A DNA stretch of 64,000 nucleotides from Cryptomeria japonica (lineage: Eukaryota > Streptophyta > Pinopsida > Cupressales > Cupressaceae), in the NCBI RefSeq assembly GCF_030272615.1, contig NC_081409.1:210287190-210351189 (forward strand). Direction: 5' to 3'. The notes below the pieces were generated by a model that was not told the origin of the DNA, made no database searches, and saw only the letters and a program-made list of their open reading frames with translations. A program made the translations under genes and the position numbers. Shown here in pieces: positions 41,101 to 53,100 of the stretch (the stretch's first letter is position 1; every line of letters begins with the position of its first letter).

Positions 41101-44100
41101 GTACCCATACCCAAAAAAAAAAAAATTTTGCTGAATCCGAACCAGAATCCGAACCGGAACTGGTAACTTAGGTTTTAACTTTAAGACAATAAAAATCTAT
41201 CAAAATAAGTGAATATGAATACTGGAACTGATTTTTGTGCTCTAGGAGCCAAATTGATCACTTGACTTTGAAATCATTAGTAGGTTTGATGATCCAAAAT
41301 TATATGATTGATTTTTTTTTAAATTAACCATGGTAATTGACATAGACAGCTAGGAATCTAGGACCATAGAGGGTAGAATGTTCTAACGAGATATACAGGC
41401 CATAATGGGCAACCAAATTACATAAATATTCAATTCTTGGCAACTAAAAACAGAGATTTCTAGAGTGGGTCATAATCCTTTACTTGAGGCTGTCAAGAAA
41501 GTTGGTAACCTAAAGGAATGATTGGCTAATTGTAGTGGACCTAGCACATACCCATCCTCAAACTAAATTGTTTAAATATGTAATATAAAGTATAAACCAT
41601 CAAGAGCCATATAAATTGAAAGAACTAGAACCAACATTGAATAAGTAGGTAGTTATCCCATGAGATACTCATCAATATCTTAAGGGTAAATAACTCTACC
41701 TCCATTCATGAATGCTGTACTAGCATTAAGAAGTCTTAGAGTTACAAGGTCAACTTTTCGTACCTGAAGAAGCATAACTCAAGGAACAGCTATGTGAGAA
41801 ACACTTTATTAGACTTTCCAAATAGCTCTATACCCATAACATAAAAAGTAAATGACAACTAGTCTTGTGTATCTGAAAAAGGCATTGTTGGAAAGTGCCC
41901 TTTGGAGACAAGGATTTAAGAAAAGGGTGAGAAATTGCAATCATAGGAAATTCTAAATGCAATTTCAAGAAAATTGAGGGGTAGATAAATCATTAGCCTA
42001 TGTTACCCCGAGTTTTCGGGACGGAGGGACAGGGGGACGGGGAAATGAGTTTCTGGGACAGATTTGTTTTGCTATTTTTGGGGACGGAGGCAACGACAAA
42101 GGGGACGGCTATATAAAAAAATAGGGAAAATTTAAAATATATGGGGAAATTTCAAATTTTAAATATATTTATATGATAACATTGATAAATATAAAATCAA
42201 TGTGCATAGATCACCAACTGTATTTGAATTGTTCATAACCAGAAATATTGTTGCTGATATAAATAACACTTCCGACAGTGGAAGTTAGGCAATATGAAAG
42301 CTTATACAAAGTCCAGATTTAAGTACCTTGAATATTGATAAAAATATTGGGTAGAAAACTGGAATAACAACTTAGCTGATGAGCATCCCTACACAATCTG
42401 CTCTAACATAATTCTGCAATCCCTAGTACACAATCTGCACTAATATAAGTTTGCAGTCCTTATTACACAATCTCGATCTGCACTTGCAAAATATGCACTA
42501 GGATGCTGCTAGGACAGCGATCAATGATCAATCTCTGTACACTATTATGACATTCATTAGACACCTAAAATGAACCCATGTTAGATCTGAATTGTGGTTA
42601 AACATGCAGCATTGCCTCCTATGTCAGGGCCGTTGAAGTATAACCCCTCCAGCAATCCCAAAAGCTTCCCAAACTGCTGTATTCGCTATGGATAGTGACT
42701 ACAGGAGGCCACTCAGTGCTTAAACCCTGGAATGATGTACTGAATGGTGTGAACTGTATGTGGAAGCTTGTAAACTGCTGTTTGGAATCCTTTATTCTGC
42801 TGCAAGGTGTGGGGGCCACTAAACAATACAATAAGTCCTTTTTTTTCAAAGTTAGGTTAGTTTTCTCTTTTTTTTAATAAGTGCAAATTGGAGGGGACAG
42901 ATGGTCGTCCCCAGGACGATTGGGGGATGTCTGAGACGTCCACAGCCATCCCTGGAATGGCCACCCATCCCCCCAGTTTTCTTTTTTGTCCACCCAACAG
43001 AAAACATTCTGCAATTTTGGGGGGTTTTAGAAATGGCAAGGAAACTTTGCCTACCATCCTGTTGTGACGTTTTCACACATCGCCCCATTGCAAATGGGGA
43101 CCCATGTTTTTTTGCTCGTTTTCGCTTTGCTTTTTAGGGTTTTGGTTTGAATCCAGTCGGTTTTGGGAGCTTTTTGAATTTCCTTTTCTAGAATGCAAAT
43201 TTTGAATGCAATGAATTCGCCAGAATGGTCTAATTTTCAATTGGAATGTTGATGCAGAGCTTAAATTTGACTAAGTGTTGAAGATGAAAAGTGAATTTTT
43301 GTCCAATTGAATATTTTTGACCAAATTTTGACATTTTTGATTTTTGATCCTAGGCATCTCAAATGATTTGTTTTCGCCTTTTGAAGTGTTAAAATGTGTA
43401 AAATCATGTTATTTTGGCCTGTAGGAGCAAAATCGCTCCTGTCCCTCAGTGAAGGACGGGAGCTCGTTTTCAAATATTTTACTATTCCTACAGGGTCAAG
43501 ATGAATTACGAATTGGAAATGATGGAGAAAGGCGAGATCTTTCCATTGAATATAAATTGAAGATTTTCATGAGCACAGAAATGCCTCCAGGGGAAAAATC
43601 GCTCCTGTCCCTCAGTGAAGGACCGGAGCTTAAAATCAAATATTGCTTTGTCCTTGCAGGATTTTAGCGTCTTGACGATGTGAAAAGGTCCAAAGAGGTA
43701 CATTTTATCAAATGAATATAACTTGAAGCGCTGTCGGGGAGATCAACAGGATAACAAGTCCGGCTTGAGTAAGGTCCTGATCCTGAAATTTGGCTAAGTC
43801 TGGGATGTCCTGATCCTGAATTTGACTAAGTCTGGAAACTGAAAAACCTCAAAAAACTAGATTTTGCAATATAACTCCTGGAGGTCTGAAACCACTCTCA
43901 AACATCCTGAAAGTATATATGGAATATAACTTAAAGTATAAGAAATGTCTCTTATACTTAAATGTTATATTCCATAAAAGTTATCCTGATAGAGAGTGCG
44001 AAAAGTCAAATTTCGCTCCCGTCCTTCACTAAGGATCCAGAGCGAATTTCGCTCCTGTCCCTCACTGGAGGACCAAGGCGATGCGCTCCTGTCCCTCACC

Positions 44101-47100
44101 AAGGGACCAGAGCGAAATCCTTCATAGGGCATGTACTAGGCAAAGATCAAGCAAGTTTTATGTTTGAGGGCAAGGAAAGAGGTCAATCGAACCCGTTGAA
44201 GACAAATTGAAGATTATCAAACGTCAACAAAGGACCAAAATGCTTAAGTTCGCTCCTGTCCCTCAGGAAGGGACCAGAGCGATTTTTGTTGTAGATGATT
44301 TTCTCGCCAAATTTCAACCGATCTCAAGGCATGAATGAATGAAAGGAGGCATTGCGAATCCGTTGAATATAATTTTCAAAGGTGATGAAATGAAATGAAG
44401 GCCACAAGAGCAAGTTCGCTCCTGTCCCTCTCCAAGGGACCAGGGCGATACAGTGGTTATGTTGCGTCTTATTCAAGTTTAGAGCCGATCCAAGTCAGGA
44501 ACAAGGTGGCAAAGGACGTCCTAAGGCATTTTCGATCAAGCACAAGTTACAAAGGTCGTCACAATGAAAGGATTTGCACTCTAAGACCCAGTTCGCTCCT
44601 GTCCCTCTCCAAGGGACCAGAGTGATATCTCCATAATGACATAAATTTCAAAAGACAAACAAGTTTCGAGCAACCAAGAGGGTCGAAAGGACATCATTTC
44701 ACGTAATGAAGATGGTTGCAAATTGGTAAAAACAAGAACAAGCACAAAATGATGAACTTCGCTCCTGTCCCTCAGGAAGGGACCAGAGCGATATTGGATA
44801 TATTGGCCAATTCATGCGAAATTTACGTGAGGTCAAGCTTTTGCAAGGTCTTAGAGGGTCCATGGTATGATAGGAAGGTGATGCATGAAAATTTCAAACG
44901 TAAAATAATCACCAAGATGAACATAGGGACCATATCGCTCCTGTCCCTCTCCAAGGGACCAGGACGATTTACTTAAGACTCTTCATTTTGCTTCAAGTCC
45001 ATGCCAAGTCAAGGCTTCACAAGGTCATACGGGGTCCAAGGTTTTTTTTTTTTTGAGATGACATGCAAATGTTTTGAACGTCCAAACATTGTCAAACATG
45101 CTAAAGAGCTCATATCGCTCCTGTCCTTTGGACAAGGACCAAGGCGATTATTGCAAGAACACTCATATTCCTTCAAAGTTGAGGTAAGGCGAGGATGGAC
45201 AAGGTGAAGGACGGCGTTTGGAAGACATCACCACGAAGATCGAAGTTTAAAGTTGCTAAGATTATGAAGAAAGACATGGATCGCTCCTGTCCCTCTCAAA
45301 GGGACAAGGGCGATGATCCCTCTAAACGTCCAAACACCTCATGCAAGCAAATGGAACGAGCATAGAAGGAACGAGCAAAGATGTTATTTGCTTCACAATG
45401 AAAGATCAAAGATCGAAGATGCAAGGTCTACGTAAAAATATAGAGATCGCTCCTGTCCTTTGGACAAGGACCAGGGCGATGAACATCTAAAGGCACTCAT
45501 GAACGCATACATGACGATCAAATTCGAAGAACCTGACAAAATGGTCGATATTGAACGTGGAGATGAAGGAGTTGAACGTTGAAGTTGCAAAAATCATGAC
45601 AAAATCATGGATCGCTCCTGTCCCTCTCCAAGGGACCAGGGCGATGAGGTACGTCCCTTTCATTTTCATAATTTTGGTGCCAAATAAACATTTCAAATTT
45701 TCCTTAAATGCTAAGTTCGATAAAATTGAAAATCCTATTTAAATTAGCATTTAATATGGCGTTGATCATTTATTAATTATTTTGCCTTTATTTAAAATCG
45801 AAATTTACAAATTAAAAAACGTTGGCAAATAATTAATTAAGTATTTTAATAAAAATTGAGTGAGCGCTTGATATTTATTTGTTTATTTTACACAAGGTCG
45901 GCCTTTGTTATTTGTTTAAAAATCGTTTAAATTGCCTTGTTAATTACCAAGTCGGCCTCAATGAATTGATGGTGTAAGCGCTTATATAAGGAGGGTGGTG
46001 AAGATCATTATTTTCACATTGTCATTTTGTCATCTCAAGTGCGATTTAAGGAAGACAGAGTAGTGCGAATTATCTTCAAGGTGGTGCGAACTTTCATTTC
46101 AAAGCAAGGTGGCGTGAAGTACTATCCAAGGAGGTGTGAACACTTGAGCGAACTTGCCAAGGACATATCAAAGGTGGCGAAGTTGTCATTTTGAAGAAGA
46201 ATCACGTTGAAGACTATCTATACGTCAATTTTGCCTAGGCAAATTTTTCTCATTTGCATTCTAGAGTTAGCTCTCTCCTGAGGTATGGCGATATTGGTTT
46301 TATTGTCTTGATTTTGAATTGTTCATCGTCATTTCCTTAATTTTGAATTTTGGAATTTTGTTTTGCCTTAGCTCAGTTGTTTTTAGGAAATGGTTAACAA
46401 AGGACTTATCATTAGGTTTCCTAAAAATTTGCTCTCTAATTTATGTTATGTATTGCAAAATCATGTTACTAATTTTGAAATGTTGTGTAGGCATCAAATG
46501 GAGATCTCATCAAGGAAAATCAAGCCGGATCAAGGACGGTCTTCGCCAGGACGGTCTTTGCCAGGACGATCAAGCCAAGACATGGGCGACCTCTTTCAAT
46601 CCAGTGTTCCAAGGCGAGGTACATCATCTTCCTGCACATCAAGGACGCAAGGAGTTAGAACAAGGGCTCGTTGAAGAAGCAAATAATTCCAGATGAATTA
46701 ATTAAAGATAGCCTCTCAACGACATCAAGTTGAATATCTACCAAGTTACAAGTGTCAAATGAGGTGGCATCCTAGTCATCATTTCTCCAATCAGTGAAGT
46801 CCATCTCAGCATGTCCAGATTCAATGTACTTAACTCATGGAAGGTGGCACAAACTCCGATGTACCTACCCCGGTTATCCATTGGTCAATTTTTCTAAAAG
46901 GGACATGTGTCCAAGCAATGCAATTTTATCATTGGTCAAACATTAAATGTTATGTAATGGTTGTAACAAACCCTAATTAGGGTTTTTCATTGTTGAATCT
47001 TGGCCATTGATCTTGAATTGATCTAAGCCATCAAATTGTATTGTGGGCACTATATAAGCCCAGACATTTCATTTGTAAAAGAATTAGAGAATTAGAGAGA

Positions 47101-50100
47101 TAATATAGAAATAGTTGAAAGTAATTAGTAGATAGAGAGTAGAATAGGAGGACAAGGCAAGAAATTGTTGCCATTGATTGTAAACAAACTCCATTTTCAT
47201 TGAAGTAATGGTGAAATATGTCGTTTTCTTGCAACTTGCATGGTTTCTTGTTGAAGTCTTCAATCTTAGATGGTAGATAATTAGATGAATGGAGGAAATG
47301 TGCTTGATTGATGGTGAAATTCGTATATCCATACTACTAGCAGTTTGTTGATTGCAGACTTGCCTTGCGTAGTCAACTGGAATCGTTCAGCCTAAGCTCA
47401 ATTTCAATTTGTCACCTCTTCATTGATATGCATCAACTTGGATGGTATCTATGCCTGCGGTGATGATTTGAACATCATAAAGCTTCCCATAGAAGATCGC
47501 ACTAGTCTTGTGTAGATGTTCCATTGATGTCAAAACAAGACCTAGTTAGAGTTTCATCAAAAATCAAGTCATTGCTCCTACATTCTTAGTATTAGGATTA
47601 GATCCTCTCTTCGCCCTTCCTTTTTCATTTTTTCAAATCCAAGTTAGTCAGAGCCTGTGTTCCAGCAAAGCAGATCGGAAGTTCAATGTAAGTCCCCTTG
47701 TGATTCCAGCAAATCACATCATACCACTGGAGCTTATCCACATGTAGAGACCCTACCAAAAGGAACCTTGGAGTCATCCTAACTGATCCTTCATGCGAAT
47801 CTTCAGCAGTTAGAGGCTTTATTCAAGAGAGGATAAGATACCCTTAGGTATTTTATTCTGTGTATGATGGTGTACAAAATACACGTCAACACATCCCCCT
47901 GTCCCTGGACCCGTTTTCGTTTCCCAAATGGCTAGAATTATGCCAGAAACGCATCCTCGAGTTTCACTGTCATTAGCTAATAGCTCTTCTAAAACCATGC
48001 TAACAGAAAGGGTACAATGAAATCATGAACATCTGTGAGAAGCCTTACTACAGCTAATAGTGCTACTTACAATCCTCATCACTTTGTGCTTGGTAGGGGT
48101 TCATCTATTGCTCCACCCATTCCCTGTAGTGTTCCTCAATGAAAAACACAAGAAAGTAAAACCCATTCCAAGCTACAATTGATAGGATTTATGTGAAACT
48201 AGGCACTAGGTTTGTCCATCCACCTATAGTTGCATTACCATTACTTGCGCTGATTCCCATGTACCTCTTACACATACAAGGAAATTGTGAGCTAAATATG
48301 CATCAAACCATAAATAGAAGCATCTAAAAATACTTGTTAGGAATTGGAATAGAATCTTGGCCCTCTTCATGGGCAATGAGTCAAGTACAATGCAAATAAA
48401 TGTGCAAGCTACGATACACAATGCCAATTGGAATACTTGAGTGAAAGATATGTAATCAATCTACCAACAACTATACAGCTCATGTCCATGTACTTTGTAC
48501 AAGCCATTATAACCTCAAACAAGATTAATGCCCTTCACTTCTTTGTTTCACAATTCCAAACATTGTCAATTTAGTGTCATAAAAATCAATTATTCTTATA
48601 TTTAAGAAGATTCAATAATGTGTTTGCATTGTCTGTTACTCAAAGAAAAATAAATGGGGAAGGAATCAGCGAAAACAAGTGATAAGATATAGCCTCTTGC
48701 TAAAAACCATGGGGAAGGAGGGCTAGCATCAGAGTCACTTTTCTACAATCATTTATGTCAAACCTTAAAAAATCATTGTCAATTGACTTGATCCCTTTCT
48801 AAATTTGCAGCTTCGTTATCAATTTTTCTTACATGCTTTAAAATACCAAGGTCAAGTGTAACTTTTGCAAGCATCCTATGAAAAGTGAACTCAATAGATT
48901 ACAATAGTGTCGGTGGCCTAAAAGGCACATGCAACACAGGTTGAGTGTAAATTATGAAATCTCAAACCTCCCAAGATCTCTTTGGTCAGGTCACGACGGT
49001 GTCAAGTAACTCATTCGTCTGTTGTGGCTTGTTTAATGAAGAGGATGTTGGTTGAAAGATCAAACTTGGAGCTTGTAACAAGTAACAAGTAACAGTGTCA
49101 AGTAACAATGATACTAATTGATTGCAATTGGCTTCTAAATTCAACTGTGTAAGAACTTTTGCATCAATGTTTCAGGTCACACTCCATGAACCATCATCAA
49201 GATGAAAGACAACAGTTGAAGGACAAAAAAAATAGAATATATATATATCATGCCCGTACCCAAGGGAGAAAAAATTGTCATATTAGGTACCAATACCCAT
49301 ACTTGCACCCATACTAGAATCGTAACTCAGAAAAAACTTCGAAAAATAAATCTTAAAAACTTGAAAAAACTTACATGATTCACTCACCTTTGATGAATAA
49401 ATCTTCCTCATACAAGTCTTTCTCTCCTATTGGTGTAGGTCTTTCACTCCAGCAGCCTTCACTTTCAAATAAAAATGCAGGTTTGCTCATTTGTGTTTGT
49501 GAAGTGATGCAAAATATGGTATAAACTCTCACTTTCATTGAAATTAGGAGTGGGGAGAGTTTTTCATTTCAAAAAGTGTTTTTCTTTTTGTTTTTGGGCC
49601 AATTTAGCCACATGTCCTCCAAGGTTTGCTCGAGTGTGACTTGGGTTCACCCTATGGAGAACCCACAAGATACCTGACCTTACCCTGTACTAAACCCATA
49701 CAAGGATAGTGGAGAATTCAAGAGAACATAGTAATAAAGGTAATTGTCTCTTTGTTGTTCTTTTAAGTTAATCTAATAGTAATTTAAATTTTATTTTATT
49801 TTTTGTAACAAAACCTTTGGTCAAGGTTCTACATTTGGTGGACGAGGATGGCATGCTGATGAGTTATCTCTATGAGGCCATGAAGAGGTCCAAAGAGATC
49901 ATTTTGCATTACCATGGTGGTAACAATAAAAATGAGATCATATGCCGCATCTATGATTGTAGATGGATGAACCATCTATTTTTCTAATATATTAGGGTCG
50001 ATGAGGAGGTCATGGAAAGCATTGTTTCATGCACAGATGGGATGGTAGTAAATGATGAGATTAGAGACAAAATTCTTCATGAGTTGTAGGCTTACAAGGG

Positions 50101-53100
50101 TGCTATGGGGAGGCTCTTTCCTTCAACTCAAGCCATTCAAAGGAGGAGAAACCAACAGCCAAGTAGACAAAATAATCCTTAAATGTTTATCTTGATACTG
50201 AGAGTAGAAACTAGACAACTTTTAACAAGTTCCATATTTTTTAATTAATTCTTACATTTTTTAAATGTTCTATTTTTATATGTGGTTGGAGAATTATAGT
50301 GCTAGCACACCAAATTTTCAAAGGCTAGCTATGTGTGTTTTATCCCAGCTCTATAGTGTTTCTGGGTGCCCAGCAGCATTCCTGGTATATCAAATTCATC
50401 CTGGACAATTGAGACAATTCTTCAGTCGAATGGATGGGCAGAAGTGTACCTGGCATAGCAAATTCATCTAGACATTTGAGACAATTCTACAGTCCAACAA
50501 ATGTGACACCATGCTCAATACCACTTTTTTTAAAACAGGGAAAAAGACATCATTTTTTGGTCTCATGACCATCTCATCATGTCACAGACGTAGCACTTGT
50601 AGAGGTCATAACTTTGTTATACACAATCAAAATTGAGTGCCAACTGTTTACTACTACAACTGGTAAATTAAATACAGGAAATAATAATGTACATGGCAAT
50701 GCATACCAGACACGGCAGTAAAATATATCTTTATTCGCACATTCAATTATTACAGAGCAGAGACCAAAGATGGTCGGCCAAGGATTACAATAGATCGGAC
50801 AATACTATCCCCTTCCTTGACAATACACGACATATTTAAAGCACCCGACGGTTGCCGAGAGGTACACAACCGTCAACCAACCGACACATAACCACCCGAG
50901 ACTGACAACCCACTCAATACAATTAATTAATACCTTGTCGGATAACAATTATTATCAAACATAACAATAGGCAATTTAAGCCGACAACATCATTCCCCCC
51001 CCCAAAAGAAAAAGTCGCCTTCCAGACGACAAGCAAACATCAAGTAACATTCGGGAAGACTAACGACAGACAGCGACTTCAATTGGACAACCCCAACTTG
51101 TAGTGTACCTGCCAAATCAAATGGGGGTCTAAGGGCAACACCCCCAGCGGGGTCGAGAGGTAGCGCCCCTCACAGGGTCCGAGGAAGCGCACATGATTTT
51201 CATGATTTTTTAAGATGCCAACAACATTGATTTCTGCCTCAAATCCACACGACGTGCAGTCTGGACTACATACGAACCACCTCTCATCTTCGTACAGAAA
51301 TTCCTCTTCTACTTGTGCGTACGGAATTACCCCCGCACCAAGCTTCCCTCTCGATTGGTTGCCGTACACACTACTTGCATGGGCCCCTTCAACTAAGTCC
51401 GTACGAATTGTGTACGATTTCCTTCCTCCAACTGATTGTGTACGGACTATGTACGGATTTTTCCTTCATGCGAATTTGGTACTGATTGTGTATAGATTTA
51501 TGTTGCCTTGCATAGTTTCGTACGGGTGCCTTCTGCCAATTCCTTCGTCTTGAATTCGTACAATCGCACTTCTCCAACTTCGTCTGGCAGTTCCATACGG
51601 TTCTTGTACGGACAGATGGTGGTTGTTGCACGATCAATTTCGTCCTCCTCCGTACGGACTGTGTTGTGCCTACCACCATATGGACTTACCTTCCAGGCTA
51701 ATTCTGTACGGATTTTTTCCAATTTCATATGAATCTCAGCAAATTTCCTTCGGACACCCTCACACCTTGTACGGATTACTGTACGGATTTCTCTATCCAA
51801 TTCTACACACTCCGTATGGATTTCTCCTTTAGTCAGTTCCATATGGATTCTTCCTTGCAATTTTGTATTCCCGTATGGATTTCTCTATACGGTTTGGCAC
51901 ACCCCGTACAGATATGGTACGGATGGTTCGATCTAGCTCGTACGAATATGTACGGCCCACTTCCTTGTTGATGTACAGCCATGTACGGACTACTTCCTCT
52001 TCCTTTATTGCTTTCTCTGCGTCGAGTTCCTCCTGCTTCTTGGCTACGTAATGTGCTTAGAGTGGCCAGTTCTGCTTCATCCCCATGCAGTGTATGGGCT
52101 AGGTTTTGCGCATATCTTTGTGGGTCATATGGCCTCCTTGCCATGCGATCCCTTACTCTGTAGGGTGTACGACCGGTGTCGTACGACCGAGATGGAATTC
52201 ATTATGGCTTGTACGGTTCCTTCTGTTTGATTTTTCCTCTCAATTCCACATTCTTTGACAACACGCTTGCATACGATTTGACTCCGAACAGGTATGATTT
52301 CCTTCCATGCAAGCTCCTTTGTTTGTACAACCCCTGTCCTTTGTCAGTGGGCTTTTTCCGTCCACTTTCCATCTCCTTACTACCAATTGTATCATTCATA
52401 ACTTTACATGCTTCCATCAGTTGCTTTTCACCAAGAGTTGTAGCTTCAAGAAAATTACATGTTGGTGAAAATACCTCTTAGTCCTCCATTTGCCAGTGGA
52501 GTAGTCCATTCAAGGAACTCGTCTCATCTTCAGAGCAATCTTCCAATTCATCCATACCCACCCTCAGACTCAAAGTCTGAGGGTGCCAGTTTTTCATTCA
52601 CCGCCTGGTTCCTCAAGTCAATGACGTGCTTCCTACCATCACTCTTGATCGAGAGTGTGTTTCGCTTCCAGTTATGATTTGCCTTGGTAGTAACCAACCA
52701 TCCCCTCCCGAGGAGTGCATCGTACGCCTTCTTCTGTAACCAAATGACTACAAAGACCAAGAAAAAATTGTGTCCCAATCATTACTTTTTGTGCCATCAA
52801 TGTTCCCAACAACTGGATGTCATGCTGGTTGGCACCTACCAAGAGGAAGCTTAGTGGCCAAAGATTCGGCTTCCCCAGACATTTCCATATGTCTTTTGGT
52901 AGTACATTTACTCCCGAGCCTCCATCGACAATGGTGTTTGTCAACGTCTTCCCCAATATTTCCATCTTAACGACCATCGGCTTCCTCCCGATGCTCATCA
53001 TCAACAACATTGGATCACTAGACTCATTCCCTTCGGCTCCCCTCAGTTCCTCTTCATGTGGCTTACATTGTTTTTGGATGACTGTGTCATCACTGACTGT

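Larger units (their letters stand above)
43060..47891 (+). mobile_element. Giant solo LTR, 4.83 kb
   Basis: Starts TGTTGTGACG and ends ACACGTCAACA. Exact 5-bp target-site duplication CATCC at 43055-43059 and 47892-47896. There is no internal pol and no second LTR, so it is a solo LTR (or a large non-coding LTR-type unit). It was inserted in the GGGACAGGGGGATG part of the hAT element. It has three parts: a hairpin array (43433-45644), a first TATA region (45983), and a second part with another TATA box (47051) and a terminus (GGTATTTTATTCTG) shared with the LTR at 59425. Confidence 0.88.
41998..47969. mobile_element. hAT element split by a giant solo LTR
   Basis: Exact 8-bp duplication TCATTAGC at 41990-41997 and 47970-47977. 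The left end reads CTATGTTACCCCGAG, then GGGACAGGGGGACGGGG. The right end, on the minus strand, has CAGTGAAACTCGAGG and, further in, AGGGACAGGGGGATG, so sub-terminal inverted repeats are clear. Removing the LTR and one copy of its 5-bp duplication leaves about 1135 bp. No transposase is readable in that remainder. Confidence 0.82.

Noticed and set aside
44395-45207. Open frames across the hairpin array reading SLLSLSKGP repeatedly
   Set aside because: The ~166-bp pitch is not a multiple of three, the motif falls in changing frames, and the spacers have no coding signal; a by-product of the repeat.
43433-45644. CRISPR-like layout of conserved short repeats with unique spacers
   Set aside because: Spacers are mostly ~133-147 bp, repeats vary and form hairpins within an LTR of a plant-type genome, and no cas genes exist; it is not a CRISPR array.
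51215-52163. Several plus-strand open frames over the GTACGGA repeats
   Set aside because: They are antisense shadows of the repeat region and change with each repeat; no independent support.
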